A stretch of DNA of 64,000 nt from NCBI RefSeq assembly GCF_040253635.1, contig NZ_JBEJGX010000003.1, positions 7,403,501 to 7,467,500 of the forward strand. Direction: 5' to 3'. Below are positions 50,141-58,960 of the stretch, piece after piece; position 1 is the first letter of the stretch, and each line of letters opens with the position of its first letter. Both the position numbers and the translations under genes were made by a program. The notes below the pieces were generated by a model, which searched no databases, was not told the origin of the DNA, and saw only the letters and a program-made list of their open reading frames with translations. The stretch is from Streptomyces sp. Edi2 (lineage in GTDB: Bacteria > Actinomycetota > Actinomycetes > Streptomycetales > Streptomycetaceae).

Positions 50141-50188
50141 ATGAGCCGGCCGCACCGTGCCGACGACCGCAAGGAGAACCACCGATGA
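50141..50188 (+). CDS. 15-codon minicistron overlapping the next start (possible leader peptide)
   Basis: The sequence AGGAGAACCACCGATGAG occurs twice (50128-50145 and 50172-50189), 44 bp apart. The first copy forms a full Shine-Dalgarno and ATG at 50141, opening a frame that encodes [15 protein letters not shown]. It ends in a TGA overlapping the true start as ATGA. The duplication therefore created a coupled minicistron. Whether it is translated is unproven. Confidence 0.5.
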   Translation: MSRPHRADDRKENHR

Positions 50189-51825
50189 GTGAGCCGCACC
50201 AGGAACTGTCGTATGCCAGCGGGGTCGCCGAGCAGCCGCTGCTCGGGCACACCATCGGGGCCGATCTGGCCCGCACCATCGCCCGGTTCGGCGGCCGTGA
50301 GGCGCTGGTCGAGGTGGCGAGCGGCCGCCGGTGGTCCTACACCGAACTGGGCCGCGCGGTTGACGAGGTGGCGCTCGGCCTGCTGGCCAAAGGCGTCGGC
50401 AAGGGCGACCGGGTCGGTATCTGGGCGCCGAACTGCGCCGAATGGGTCCTCGTCCAGTACGCCACCGCGCGGATCGGCGCCGTCCTCGTCAACGTCAACC
50501 CCGCCTACCGGGTCCACGAGTTGGCGTATGTGCTGCGACAGGCCGGCATCTCGCTCCTGGTCTCGGCGACCCACCACAAGACCAGCGACTACCGCGGGAT
50601 GATCGAGGAGGTGCGCGCCGGGAGCCCGGCGCTGCGCGAGGTGGTCTACATCGGCGACCCCACCTGGGACGGGCTGCTGGCCGCAGGCGCCACCGTCGGC
50701 CGCACCCGGCTCACCGAGTGCGAGAAGACCCTCGCCGCCGACGACCCGGTCAACATCCAGTACACCTCGGGCACCACCGGCTTCCCCAAGGGCGCCACCC
50801 TGTCCCACCACAACATCCTCAACAACGGTTACTGGGTCGGCGAGACCGTCGCCTACACCGAACAGGACCGGGTGTGTCTGCCGGTCCCCTTCTACCACTG
50901 CTTCGGCATGGTCATGGGCAACCTCGGTGCCACCTCGCACGGCGCCTGCATCGTCATCCCGGGCCCCGCCTTCGACGCCGCCACCACCCTCCAGGCCGTC
51001 CAGGACGAGCGCTGCACCTCCCTCTACGGCGTCCCCACCATGTTCATCGCCGAGCTCAACCACCCCGACTTCGCCGGCTACGACCTCACCTCGCTCCGTA
51101 CGGGCATCATGGCGGGCTCGCCGTGCCCCGAGGAGGTGATGAAGCGGGTGGTCGCCGAGATGCACATGACCGAGGTCTCCATCTGCTACGGCATGACCGA
51201 GACCTCCCCGGTCTCCACCCAGACCCGCCGCGACGACGACCTCGCACACCGCACCGCGACCGTCGGCCGGGTGCTGCCGCACATCGAGGTGAAGGTCGTC
51301 GACCCGGCGAGCGGCGTGACCGTGCCCCGCGGCGCCCCCGGCGAACTGTGCACCCGCGGCTACAGCGTGATGCTCGGCTACTGGGAGGAGCCCGAGCGGA
51401 CCGCCGAGGTCATCGACGCCGCCCGGTGGATGCACACCGGCGACCTCGCGGTAATGAACGACGACGGTTACGTCCGGATCGTCGGCCGCATCAAGGACAT
51501 GATCATCCGAGGCGGTGAGAACGTCTACCCGCGCGAGATCGAGGAGTTCCTTTACACCCACCCCAAGATCGCCGATGTCCAGGTCGTCGGCGTCCCCGAC
51601 GCGAAGTACGGCGAGGAGATCGCCGCCTGCGTCATCCTCCGCGACCCCGAAGACCCGCTCACCCGGGACGAGTTGGCCCACTACTGCCACTCCCGCCTCG
51701 CCCACTACAAGGTGCCGCGCCACCTCCACATCCTCGACGCCTTCCCGATGACCGTCAGCGGCAAGGTCCGCAAGATCGAACTGCGCGAGCGGCTGGCGGA
51801 GGAGCTGGGGCGCGTCTCGCCATGA
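50185..51825 (+). CDS. AMP-binding acyl-CoA synthetase (medium/long-chain type)
   Basis: Predicted 546-residue fatty acyl-CoA synthetase. Motifs: [18 protein letters not shown] (about residue 193), [10 protein letters not shown] (about 335), [32 protein letters not shown] (about 420-452, in part) and the C-terminal Lys in [12 protein letters not shown] (about 525). The [13 protein letters not shown] hinge is typical of medium- and long-chain enzymes. AAGGAG lies 8 bases upstream of ATG 50185. It shares only the superfamily fold with the preceding synthetase, so the pair are not recent duplicates. A hairpin follows. Confidence 0.88.
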   Translation: MSEPHQELSYASGVAEQPLLGHTIGADLARTIARFGGREALVEVASGRRWSYTELGRAVDEVALGLLAKGVGKGDRVGIWAPNCAEWVLVQYATARIGAVLVNVNPAYRVHELAYVLRQAGISLLVSATHHKTSDYRGMIEEVRAGSPALREVVYIGDPTWDGLLAAGATVGRTRLTECEKTLAADDPVNIQYTSGTTGFPKGATLSHHNILNNGYWVGETVAYTEQDRVCLPVPFYHCFGMVMGNLGATSHGACIVIPGPAFDAATTLQAVQDERCTSLYGVPTMFIAELNHPDFAGYDLTSLRTGIMAGSPCPEEVMKRVVAEMHMTEVSICYGMTETSPVSTQTRRDDDLAHRTATVGRVLPHIEVKVVDPASGVTVPRGAPGELCTRGYSVMLGYWEEPERTAEVIDAARWMHTGDLAVMNDDGYVRIVGRIKDMIIRGGENVYPREIEEFLYTHPKIADVQVVGVPDAKYGEEIAACVILRDPEDPLTRDELAHYCHSRLAHYKVPRHLHILDAFPMTVSGKVRKIELRERLAEELGRVSP

Positions 51826-51842
51826 CCCGCGCGCCGGGCGGC

Positions 51843-51877
51843 CGGCGGGGCACGGCGACGCGCGTCGTGCCCCGCCG
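51843..51877 (+). terminator. Hairpin after the acyl-CoA synthetase genes
   Basis: A 12-bp stem, CGGCGGGGCACG with CGTGCCCCGCCG and an 11-base loop, lies 18 bases after the stop codon. The remaining gap to 52155 shows no gene. Confidence 0.65.
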
Positions 51878-52155
51878 GGCAGGCGGGTGAGGTGCGGATA
51901 CCGGCAGGTTCGGATATTCCTCTGTGCGGAATAGCGACTCAGGGCGGCGCCTCGTGCGTAGGCCGCAGGTCCCGGCACCGGGGTCGGTGACCAGCTGCTT
52001 GGCCGTGGCCGCGTGCGGGCCTCGGGGGTGACCGCAGTGCTTGCAGGGCTTGGCAGTTGAGCGGTTGCAGCAGCTGCCGCAGGCGCTGCCCGCCTGGGGC
52101 GTTGAGGACCGGCCCAGCCGTGCCGCCATACGCGGCGACGCAGCCGGGCGGCCGT

Positions 52156-52536
52156 TCAGGCCCGCCGCTCACCCGGCCAGTCGAGCAGCAGGCGCTGAGC
52201 GCGGGGGAGCGAAGCGACCACGAGGTCGTAGGAGTCCTCGATCATGTCGAGGACCAGCCGGTCGGGCAGGGCGCCGTTCAGGGAAACGGTGTTCCAGTGC
52301 CGCTTGTTGAGGTGATAGCCGGGCACCACCTCGGGATGCGCCGCACGCAACCGCTCCGCCAGCTCGGGCTCGCACTTGACGCTCACCGTGAGCGGCGCAT
52401 CCGTCAGCGTCGTGAGCGCGAAGATCTTTCCGCCGACCTTGAAGGTGGACACGTCCGGGTGCCGCGGAAAGGGGAACTCCTCCACCGCGCCATTGAAGTC
52501 CAGACAGACGGCCCGCAGAGTATTCGCGTCGATCAT
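52156..52536 (-). CDS. MmcQ/YjbR family DNA-binding-like protein
   Basis: Predicted 126-residue protein of the YjbR/MmcQ (CyaY-like fold) family. The sequence AVEEFPFPRHPDVSTFKVGGKIFAL and the late HLNKRHWNTVSLNG are family hallmarks. The fold is known to resemble double-wing DNA-binding proteins, but its role is unclear. ATG 52536 is used; an upstream ATG at 52614 lacks family similarity. It is followed on the same strand by nothing, and preceded by a GNAT gene 35 bp upstream, so the two may be co-transcribed. Confidence 0.82.
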   Translation of the reverse strand: MIDANTLRAVCLDFNGAVEEFPFPRHPDVSTFKVGGKIFALTTLTDAPLTVSVKCEPELAERLRAAHPEVVPGYHLNKRHWNTVSLNGALPDRLVLDMIEDSYDLVVASLPRAQRLLLDWPGERRA

Positions 52537-52571
52537 TCCGTCATTGTGCAGGCGAGCCGCGGCATACCGGT

Positions 52572-53117
52572 TCACGCCCCGCTGCCCGCCCCGCCGGCCT
52601 CCCGCCTCATGCACACCCGCGGCCAGCGGTCGAGTCCCAGTGTGGCCTCGTGGGCGCGGATTGCCCGCAGTCCCGGGGTGAGTTCGGCATCGGTGAGGGT
52701 CCGGAATCCGAGGCGGGAGTAGTACGGCGCGTTCCAGGGCACCTCGGCGAAGGTGGTCAGGGTGAGCGGGGCCGAGCTGCCCTCGCGCTCCGCCCGGTCG
52801 ATCAGTGCCCGGCCGATGCGGCGGTGGGCGTGCTGCGGGTGGACCGATACCTGCTCGATGTGGGTGCAGCCATCGACCGGTTTCCAGAGCAGAAAGCCGA
52901 GTGCCTGTCCGGCGCCGCCGGTGGCCGCCGCCCCGTCCGGTTCCTCGTACGCCGCCAGTACCAGGCCCGCGCGCAGCAACTCCGTCAGCTGGGCGAGGGA
53001 GGGTGGCTCTGCGTCCGCGACCGTCGCCATGCCGAGTCCGCGGAATGGCGTGCCGGCCGCGCTCTCGATGCTGCGCAGGGTGGGTAGCTCGGCGAGGGAG
53101 GGGGCTTGGATGCGCAC
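52572..53117 (-). CDS. GNAT family N-acetyltransferase
   Basis: Predicted 181-residue acetyltransferase. The acetyl-CoA-binding segment HIEQVSVHPQHAHRRIGRALIDRAE (about residues 85-110, in part) and the C-terminal NAPYYSRLGFRTL are clear. The acceptor is unknown. The GTG start gives the family-like N terminus MRIQAPSLAEL. It lies 35 bp upstream of the YjbR-like gene on the same strand. Confidence 0.82.
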   Translation of the reverse strand: MRIQAPSLAELPTLRSIESAAGTPFRGLGMATVADAEPPSLAQLTELLRAGLVLAAYEEPDGAAATGGAGQALGFLLWKPVDGCTHIEQVSVHPQHAHRRIGRALIDRAEREGSSAPLTLTTFAEVPWNAPYYSRLGFRTLTDAELTPGLRAIRAHEATLGLDRWPRVCMRREAGGAGSGA

Positions 53118-53183
53118 GGTGTCAGTGTCGCCGGTCCGGGCGGGGGTGGCGAACGGATTTCGGTGGCCCGTCCGCCGTGGGCA

Positions 53184-53933
53184 TCACCGGCCCGTCGCGC
53201 CGTACTTGATCAGTTCGTCGGCGGGGTCGTTGACCGGCTGCGGGGTGCCGGTGAGGTCCATGACGAACAGCGGGATGTGCAGGCCGTCGGCGCGGGAGCG
53301 GGCGTCGCGGGCGTAGCCGGCGAGGGAGAAGAAGACCGCGATGGCCGAGGCGTTGAGGCCGTTGAGCCAGACGCACTCGATCTCGCGCAGCTGGGTGGCG
53401 CGGGTGGTCGGGTCGACCTGGGCGACCACACCCGTACCGCGGAGGTCCACACCGGAGGCGGTGCGCTCCTGGGTCCGGGCGACATCGGCGTAGCCCAGCC
53501 ACTTCAGATACTGCTCGGCGGCGGTGACACAGTCGCGGGCCGTACGGATCGTGACCGGGCGGAACGCGGGCCGCAGGGCGGGGCGCGGCGTCCCGGGAGC
53601 GGGGGCGGGAGCCGGTGCGCGCCTGGGGACGGGCGGGCCGAACGAGGGGAAGTTGGGCGGTGGTTGGACCGGAGCGGGGGCGACCGGGACCCGTACGACC
53701 GTGCCGCAGGCGCAGCCGGACTCCGGCGCCGGCCACTCGTCCTGCCGTCCGCAGACCTCGCAGCGCACCTCCACCCAGGAGGCCTGCCACGTGCGGTGCA
53801 GTATCTCGACGGGCACCCCGCCGCGCAGCACGGGCAGGGTCAGCGGGGCACCGCACGCGCACGGGAAGGTGGGCGGGGTGAAGGCGTTCTCGCGGCGGCA
53901 CGTGGGGCACGGCACCGGCACGCTGTCGGCCAT
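53184..53933 (-). CDS. Zinc-ribbon protein with degenerate Mrr-like endonuclease domain
   Basis: Predicted 249-residue protein. The N terminus has four cysteine pairs (CPTC, CAC, CEVC, CAC; residues 9-75) forming likely zinc ribbons. A Pro/Ala-rich linker (about 80-120) leads to a C-terminal domain (about 130-249) resembling Mrr-type restriction endonucleases: a helix TAAEQYLKWLGY then SGVDLRGTGVVAQVD. The Mrr catalytic pattern D...QxK reads QVD here, so the Lys is missing and nuclease activity is doubtful. AGGAG is 7 bases before ATG 53933. Family assignment is by eye. Confidence 0.6.
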   Translation of the reverse strand: MADSVPVPCPTCRRENAFTPPTFPCACGAPLTLPVLRGGVPVEILHRTWQASWVEVRCEVCGRQDEWPAPESGCACGTVVRVPVAPAPVQPPPNFPSFGPPVPRRAPAPAPAPGTPRPALRPAFRPVTIRTARDCVTAAEQYLKWLGYADVARTQERTASGVDLRGTGVVAQVDPTTRATQLREIECVWLNGLNASAIAVFFSLAGYARDARSRADGLHIPLFVMDLTGTPQPVNDPADELIKYGATGR

Positions 53934-54130
53934 GGTCGGCTCCTGGCAGGTCGGGCGGCAGACAGGTCGGATCTGCTGCTGCTCCCATGGTCTCTCCAAA
54001 ACCCGGCGCAGGGGGGCGATTTGCGAGGAGAGCCGCAGGTGGGGGTGAGCCACGGGGGAGCCACGGGCGCACGGGGGGAGCGCATCGCGGCGCGCAGGGG
54101 CCGTCCGGCAGGGCGGGCGCCACGCAGACA

Positions 54131-54165
54131 GGGCCCGGAATCCGTGACGTACGGATTCCGGGCCC
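54131..54165 (-). terminator. 15-bp hairpin downstream of catalase
   Basis: A perfect stem, GGGCCCGGAATCCGT with ACGGATTCCGGGCCC and a 5-base loop, lies about 270 bp past the catalase stop and 200 bp before the zinc-ribbon gene on the same strand. The 500-bp gap 53934-54433 holds no gene I can support. Confidence 0.65.
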
Positions 54166-54433
54166 GCTGTGGTTCCCGTCCGACGGCGCGAGGATCGGGC
54201 GCGACAGGACATCGTGCCGCCGGACGGAGTCTGTGGGGTGGCGGAGGAGTGAAGAGGCGAGGTGGAGCAGGCGGGCTCCGCGGTGGGGGAGAGGTCCGCC
54301 CCTTCTGCCGGGCGGGCGCGGCCACCGCACTGGTTCTCCCCGTGTACCGCGGAGCTCGCGCTGCCGTTCCGTACCGGCCGGCCACCCCTCAAACGGGCCG
54401 GCCGGGACGGATGCGCGAGGAGACGGCCTCCCG

Positions 54434-55906
54434 TCAGTCCTCGCGCAGCTCGCGGACCCTGGCCTCGACGCGCGCGCCGTAATCCGGGTCGGCGGCGTGG
54501 AAGTGAGCGAGGTTCTTCTCGATCACGTCGTCGCGGCTGACCTGGGAGAGGCCGCCGGCGATGTTGTCGATCAGACGGGTCTTCTCGTCCTTCGACATGA
54601 GGCGGTAGAGCTCACCGGCCTGGAAGAAGTCGTCGTCCTTGGTGTGCGCCGGGGCCTCGTGGGTGCCGGTGTGGCCGGAGACGGCGAGCGGGGCGGAGAG
54701 TGCCTGGTCCGTCTGGACGGGGCCGCCGTAGGAGTTCGGCTCGTAGTTCTTGGCGTGCCGGTCGTAGCGGTGGGTGGCCATCAGGCCGTCCCGGCCGTAG
54801 TTGTGGGCCTCGGTCGCCTTGGGGGCGTTCACCGGCAGCTGGGTGTGGTTGACGCCCAGACGGTAGCGGTGCGCGTCGGCGTAGGCGAAGAGCCGCCCCT
54901 GGAGCATCTTGTCCGGGGACGGGCCGATGCCGGGCACGAAGTTGTTCGGGGAGAAGGCCGACTGCTCGACCTCGGCGAAGACGTTGTCGGGGTTGCGGTC
55001 CAGGACCAGGCGGCCCACCCGCTGCAGTGGGTAGTCGCGGTGCGGCCACACCTTCGTCAGGTCGAACGGGTTGAAGCGGTAGTCCGCCGCCTCGGCCGCC
55101 GGCATGATCTGCACGTACAGCGTCCAGGAGGGGTAGACGCCCCGCTCGATGGACTGCAGCAGATCGGTCTGGTGGCTGTTCGGGTCCTTGCCGGACAGCT
55201 CGGCGCCCTGCTCGGCGTCCAGGCAGCGGATGCCCTGGTTGGTCTTGAAGTGGTACTTGACGAAGAAGGCCTCGCCCTCGGTGTTCGTCCACTGGTAGGT
55301 GTGCGAGCCGTAGCCGTTCATATGGCGGTAGGAGGCCGGGATGCCGCGGTCGCCCATCAGCCAGGTGACCTGGTGGGTCGCCTCGGGGGAGTGCGCCCAG
55401 AAGTCCCAGACGTTGTCCGGCTCCTGCTTGCCCGTGAAGGGGTCGCGCTTCTGGGAGTGGATGAAGTCGGGGAACTTGATCGGGTCCTTGATGAAGAACA
55501 CCGGGGTGTTGTTGCCGACGAGGTCGTAATTGCCCTCTTCGGTATAGAACTTCAGGGCGAAGCCACGCGGGTCACGGGCCGCGTCCGGGCCGCCGAGGCT
55601 GTCGGCGACGGTCGAGAAGCGGATGAAGGTCTCGGTGCGCTTGCCGACGGCGTTGAGGAAGTCCGCGCGGGTGAAGCCCGTGACGTCGTCGGTCACCTCG
55701 AAGTAGCCGTACGCGCCGGAGCCACGGGCATGCACGACGCGCTCCGGGATGCGCTCGCGGTTGAAGCGGGCGAGCTTCTCCAGCAGGTGCTGGTCCTGGA
55801 GGACGATCGGGCCGCCGGCGCCTGCGGTGGCGGAGTTCTGGTTGTCGGCGACGGGGGCGCCAGCCTCCGTAGTGAGAAAGCGCGCCGTCAGCGTGGGCTT
55901 CGACAT
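54434..55906 (-). CDS. katA: Monofunctional heme catalase
   Basis: Predicted 490-residue small-subunit catalase. The distal His is in [16 protein letters not shown] (about residue 56), the catalytic Asn in VGNNTPVFF (about 129), and the proximal heme-binding Tyr in [14 protein letters not shown] (about 335). It disproportionates hydrogen peroxide. GGAAGG is 7 bases before ATG. The promoter shares a perfect operator with the urate genes 2.9 kb away, which fits removal of peroxide made by uricase and xanthine oxidation. It lies directly upstream of the converging hairpin and follows glxR and hyi on the same strand. Confidence 0.95.
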   Translation of the reverse strand: MSKPTLTARFLTTEAGAPVADNQNSATAGAGGPIVLQDQHLLEKLARFNRERIPERVVHARGSGAYGYFEVTDDVTGFTRADFLNAVGKRTETFIRFSTVADSLGGPDAARDPRGFALKFYTEEGNYDLVGNNTPVFFIKDPIKFPDFIHSQKRDPFTGKQEPDNVWDFWAHSPEATHQVTWLMGDRGIPASYRHMNGYGSHTYQWTNTEGEAFFVKYHFKTNQGIRCLDAEQGAELSGKDPNSHQTDLLQSIERGVYPSWTLYVQIMPAAEAADYRFNPFDLTKVWPHRDYPLQRVGRLVLDRNPDNVFAEVEQSAFSPNNFVPGIGPSPDKMLQGRLFAYADAHRYRLGVNHTQLPVNAPKATEAHNYGRDGLMATHRYDRHAKNYEPNSYGGPVQTDQALSAPLAVSGHTGTHEAPAHTKDDDFFQAGELYRLMSKDEKTRLIDNIAGGLSQVSRDDVIEKNLAHFHAADPDYGARVEARVRELRED

Positions 55907-55952
55907 GGTGACCTTCCGTACGAGAGCGCGGAAGTTGGCTTCCGCGTGTCGG

Positions 55953-55993
55953 AGCGTAAGAAGCGCTACGACCAAACGTCAACAGTTTGTTGA
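55953..55993 (-). promoter_or_regulatory. Catalase promoter with operator TCAACA-N3-TGTTGA
   Basis: On the minus strand, -35 TTGACG (55982-55977) and -10 TACGCT (55958-55953) are 18 bases apart. The perfect palindrome TCAACA-GTT-TGTTGA at 55979-55993 overlaps the -35 box, so a bound repressor would block RNA polymerase. The same arrangement precedes uraD. Confidence 0.75.
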
Positions 55994-56178
55994 AACAAGC
56001 TGAGAGGTGTCCGGGGGTGTTCCGGGCGGCGGTCACGCCTGGGCGCGACAGGACAAGTGTCGGCGCGGCCGCCGCCCGGAAGCCGGAGGGGACTTGCTGA
56101 AGGTCCCGTGGGAGGGGGCCGGAACGAGGCCCCCTGGGCGCACTCGTGCACGGGGCCCGGGTCCGTGCCGCCAAGGGC

Positions 56179-57075
56179 TCAGTGCGTGGTGGCGTGCCCG
56201 GAGAGCCGTTCGACGCCGCGGAGGAGGGCGGAGTGGTCGAGGCCGCCGTCGCCCTGGGCGCGCAGCGAGGCGACGAGGGAGGCGACGAGGGTGCCGACGG
56301 GCAGGGCGGCGCCGACCGTGCGGGCGGCGTCGGTGACGATGCCCATGTCCTTGTGGTGGAGGTCGATGCGGAAGCCGGGGCGGAAGTCGCGGTCCTTGAA
56401 GTTGTCCTTCTTGCGGGCCAGGACGGTGGAGCCGGCCAGGCCGCCGCCCAGGACGTCGAGGGCCGCGGTGAGGTCGACGCCGGACTTCTCGAGGAAGACG
56501 ACGGCTTCGGCGCAGGCCTGGATGTTGATGGCGACGATCAGCTGGTTGGCGGCCTTGACGGTCTGGCCGGCGCCGTGGGGTCCGCAGTGGACGATGGTCT
56601 TGCCGAGGGCTTCGAACAGGGGACGGGCGGCGTCGAAGTCGGCCCGGTCGCCGCCGGTCATGATGGACAGGACGGCTTCGACGGCGCCCGCCTCGCCGCC
56701 CGAGACGGGGGCGTCCAGCACGCGGATGCCCTTGTCGGCGGCGGCGTGTGCCAGGTCGATGGAGGTCTGCGGGGTGATCGAGGACATGTCGATCAGCAGG
56801 GCGCCGCGCCGGGCGTTTTCCAGGATGCCGTCGGGGCCGTAGGCGATGGCTTCGACCTGGGGGGAGGCCGGGACCATGGTGATGATGACGTCGGCGTCGG
56901 TGACGGCTTCGGCCAGGGAGGCGGCGGCGGTGCCGCCGGCCGCCGCGAGGCGCTGGAGCTTGTCGGCTTCAAGCGTGTAGCCGGTGACCTGGTAGCCGGC
57001 CTTGATCAGGTTTTCGGCCATGGGGGAGCCCATGATGCCGAGACCGATCCACGCGATCTTGGGCAGGTTGCTCAT
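56179..57075 (-). CDS. glxR: 2-hydroxy-3-oxopropionate (tartronate semialdehyde) reductase
   Basis: Predicted 298-residue beta-hydroxyacid dehydrogenase. The N-terminal NAD(P) loop IGLGIMGSPMAENL (about residue 10), the substrate-binding DAPVSGGEAGA (about 118) and catalytic Lys in GQTVKAANQ (about 172) are intact. It reduces tartronate semialdehyde to glycerate in glyoxylate assimilation from allantoin. It starts 40 bp after hyi on the same strand, so the two form an operon. No glyoxylate carboligase gene is seen in the window. Confidence 0.92.
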   Translation of the reverse strand: MSNLPKIAWIGLGIMGSPMAENLIKAGYQVTGYTLEADKLQRLAAAGGTAAASLAEAVTDADVIITMVPASPQVEAIAYGPDGILENARRGALLIDMSSITPQTSIDLAHAAADKGIRVLDAPVSGGEAGAVEAVLSIMTGGDRADFDAARPLFEALGKTIVHCGPHGAGQTVKAANQLIVAINIQACAEAVVFLEKSGVDLTAALDVLGGGLAGSTVLARKKDNFKDRDFRPGFRIDLHHKDMGIVTDAARTVGAALPVGTLVASLVASLRAQGDGGLDHSALLRGVERLSGHATTH

Positions 57076-57115
57076 CGGGGTGCCTCTTTCACGGTTTTCG
57101 CAGTGCGGGAAGTCG

Positions 57116-57958
57116 TCAGGGGCGGGCCGCGCGCAGCGGGGCGGGGAGCCAGGCGAAGGCGCTCGCGCTCGGTCCGTCGCCGGGCTTGTACTCCAGGCCG
57201 GTCCAGCCCTGGTAGCCGGCCTTCTCGAGGCGGCCGAGCAGGGCGGTGAAGTCGAGGTCGCCGGTGCCGGGGGCACCGCGGCCGGGGTTGTCGGCGATCT
57301 GTACGTGGGCGGTCCTGTCGGTGTAGCGGTCGATGACCTCGTCCAGGTCCTCGCCGTTCATCGACAGGTGGTAGAGGTCCATCAGGAAGCGGGTGTTGTC
57401 CAGCCCGGTGGCCGCGTTCACCGCGTCCACCACCTCGATGGCCTTCGGTGCGCTGACGATCGGGCAGTTCGGCGACTCCGGTGCGTTCAGGGCCTCGATC
57501 AGCACCGTCCCGCCCACCTCCGCGACCGCCCGCGCGGTGAACGCCAGGTTCTCCAGCGCCAGCGCGTCCTGTTCCGCCGCGGAGACCCCCGGGACCCGGT
57601 TGCCGTACAGGGCGTTGAAGGCCGTGCAGCCCAGCGAGCGGCCGAACTCCACCGCCACCGGCACGTTCGCCCGGAACTTCTCCGACTCCTCGCCCGGGAC
57701 CGACAGGGCTCCGCGGTCCGGGCCCGGCAGCTGCCCGGCGTAGAAGTTCAGCCCCACCAGCCGCGTCCCCGCATCCGTCAGCGCGGTGCGCAGCGCCGCC
57801 AGCTCCGCCTGCTCGGGCACCGGGGCGTCCACCCACGGCCACCACAGCTCCACCGCCGTGAAGCCCGCTGCCCGCGCGGCCGCCGGCCGCTCCAGCAAGG
57901 GAAGCTCGGTGAACAGGATCGACAGATTGACGTTGAAGCGCGTGTCCGTGAAACCCAT
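57116..57958 (-). CDS. hyi: Hydroxypyruvate isomerase
   Basis: Predicted 280-residue TIM-barrel isomerase of the AP-endonuclease-2 fold. NVNLSILFTELPLLERP begins the barrel; GTVLIEALN (about 148), MDLYHLSMNGED (about 188) and GLEYKPGDG near the end supply the metal-binding Glu and His residues. It interconverts hydroxypyruvate and tartronate semialdehyde. ATG 57958 has AGGGAG upstream. It is the first gene of the hyi-glxR operon and is divergent from the small gene at 58096. Confidence 0.92.
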   Translation of the reverse strand: MGFTDTRFNVNLSILFTELPLLERPAAARAAGFTAVELWWPWVDAPVPEQAELAALRTALTDAGTRLVGLNFYAGQLPGPDRGALSVPGEESEKFRANVPVAVEFGRSLGCTAFNALYGNRVPGVSAAEQDALALENLAFTARAVAEVGGTVLIEALNAPESPNCPIVSAPKAIEVVDAVNAATGLDNTRFLMDLYHLSMNGEDLDEVIDRYTDRTAHVQIADNPGRGAPGTGDLDFTALLGRLEKAGYQGWTGLEYKPGDGPSASAFAWLPAPLRAARP

Positions 57959-57974
57959 CAGGCCCGGCGCTCCC

Positions 57975-57989
57975 TTCCGGATAGTGGAA
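57975..57989. promoter_or_regulatory. TTCC-N7-GGAA inverted repeat before hyi
   Basis: A short dyad 17 bases upstream of the hyi ATG in an AT-richer stretch (57970-58015) that also holds further GGAAC/GGAAG half-sites at 57986 and 58007. It differs from the operator at catalase and uraD. It is a candidate site only. Confidence 0.35.
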
Positions 57990-58095
57990 CTGTTTTTCTG
58001 CTTATTGGAAGACTGCCTGGCGGGTTCAAAGGCTGTCAAGGGGGCTCCGGGGCAATTTCTGGTGGCCGGGCGCCACCGCGCGTAGGTTGAGCGGC

Positions 58096-58365
58096 GTGCG
58101 ATTGAGAGTGGAGTTCACGACGGAACCGTTCGACCTGGACGAGGCGCCGGCGCATGCGGTGGTGGCGCGGGACGTCGTCACGGGCGCCGAGCTGGACGCC
58201 GTCGATGTCGGCCCCTTCGGCAATACGGCGGAGGGCGACGCCGACCAGGTGCTCGGCGCCGTGGCCGATCTGCTGCGGGAGTCGCTGCAGGCGGGCGCCA
58301 CCCGGGTCTCCCTGCAGGTCAATGTGATCCGGGACGCCGGGCAGGGTGCGGGGGAGGCGACGTGA
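58096..58365 (+). CDS. Small protein of unknown function
   Basis: Predicted 89-residue soluble protein (from GTG 58096; TTG 58087 is possible). It has a beta-rich start (RLRVEFTTEPFDL), a run of acidic residues, and a final ATRVSLQVNVI strand, suggesting a small alpha/beta fold. I recognise no family. Its stop overlaps the following HTH gene by four bases (GTGA), so the two are translationally coupled and may work together as sensor and DNA-binding partner. Confidence 0.65.
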   Translation: MRLRVEFTTEPFDLDEAPAHAVVARDVVTGAELDAVDVGPFGNTAEGDADQVLGAVADLLRESLQAGATRVSLQVNVIRDAGQGAGEAT

Positions 58366-58760
58366 CGGAGCCCGCCGACCACCCGTTCGTCCAGGCGGTC
58401 AAGCCGCTGGTTGACGCGATGGGCGGACAGATGATCGCGCCGGACCAGGCGCAGGGTGACGATGTCGTGCTGACCTGGGAGGGGCGGGAACGGGTGGCCG
58501 TACGGCTCCCGCATCTGTCGGACTCGCTCGACCACATCCTCGCCGAGCTCCAGCGCCGGCACGGCATGCCGCTCGCGGAGCTGGACCGTAAGACCAAGCA
58601 GTCGGTGGTGCGGATCCTGGAGTCCCGCGGGGCCTTCTCGGTCCGGCACGGCGTCGAGACGGTCGCCGGCGCCCTCGGGGTCAGTCGGTTCACCGTGTAC
58701 AACTACCTCAATCGCGAGAATGCGGCGAAGGACGGGAGCGCGCAGGTGGAAGGCTCGTAG
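58362..58760 (+). CDS. YheO/DauR-type helix-turn-helix regulator, short form
   Basis: Predicted 132-residue regulator. The C-terminal half (residues 80-120, VVRILESRGAFSVRHGVETVAG then LGVSRFTVYNYLN) is a clear YheO/DauR-type HTH domain. YheO and DauR proteins are usually about 220 residues with an N-terminal PAS-like sensor. Here the N terminus is shorter and unlike PAS, so sensing may lie in the coupled upstream protein. It sits between hyi and the urate genes and is a candidate regulator of either operon. Confidence 0.75.
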   Translation: MTEPADHPFVQAVKPLVDAMGGQMIAPDQAQGDDVVLTWEGRERVAVRLPHLSDSLDHILAELQRRHGMPLAELDRKTKQSVVRILESRGAFSVRHGVETVAGALGVSRFTVYNYLNRENAAKDGSAQVEGS

Positions 58761-58810
58761 GCGGCCCGGGGCGGCCCGGGGCGGCCCGCGGTGGCCCGGG
58801 GCGGCGCCGG
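58761..58810. repeat. Five 10-bp tandem repeats
   Basis: GCGGCCCGGG-type units in exact 10-bp register, the last degenerate, directly after the stop of the HTH gene. Probably replication slippage. Confidence 0.8.
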
Positions 58811-58872
58811 ACGGCTCCCCGGGGAAGCGGCTGCCCCCGTCACCCGGCCGGTGGCTCGGCGTCGCCGACTTT

Positions 58873-58913
58873 TCAACAAAGTGTTGACGTGTCGTTGCCG
58901 GGGGTCTTAGCTG
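58873..58913 (+). promoter_or_regulatory. Urate-operon promoter with operator TCAACA-N3-TGTTGA
   Basis: The palindrome TCAACA-AAG-TGTTGA at 58873-58887 overlaps -35 TTGACG (58884-58889). The -10 TAGCTG follows after 18 bases. Operator arms, spacer length, -35 sequence and -35/-10 spacing are the same as at the catalase promoter, so the same repressor probably acts at both. Confidence 0.8.
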
Positions 58914-58960
58914 TTTCCAGCCAAGCAGAGCTGTCCAGCACCAGGCCACGGAGGCTTCCC

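Noticed and set aside
48455..51825. Acyl-CoA synthetases as trans-acting A domains for the A-less NRPS module
   Set aside because: They show acyl-CoA ligase hinge motifs, have no carrier domain, and lie 35 kb away with an unrelated regulator.
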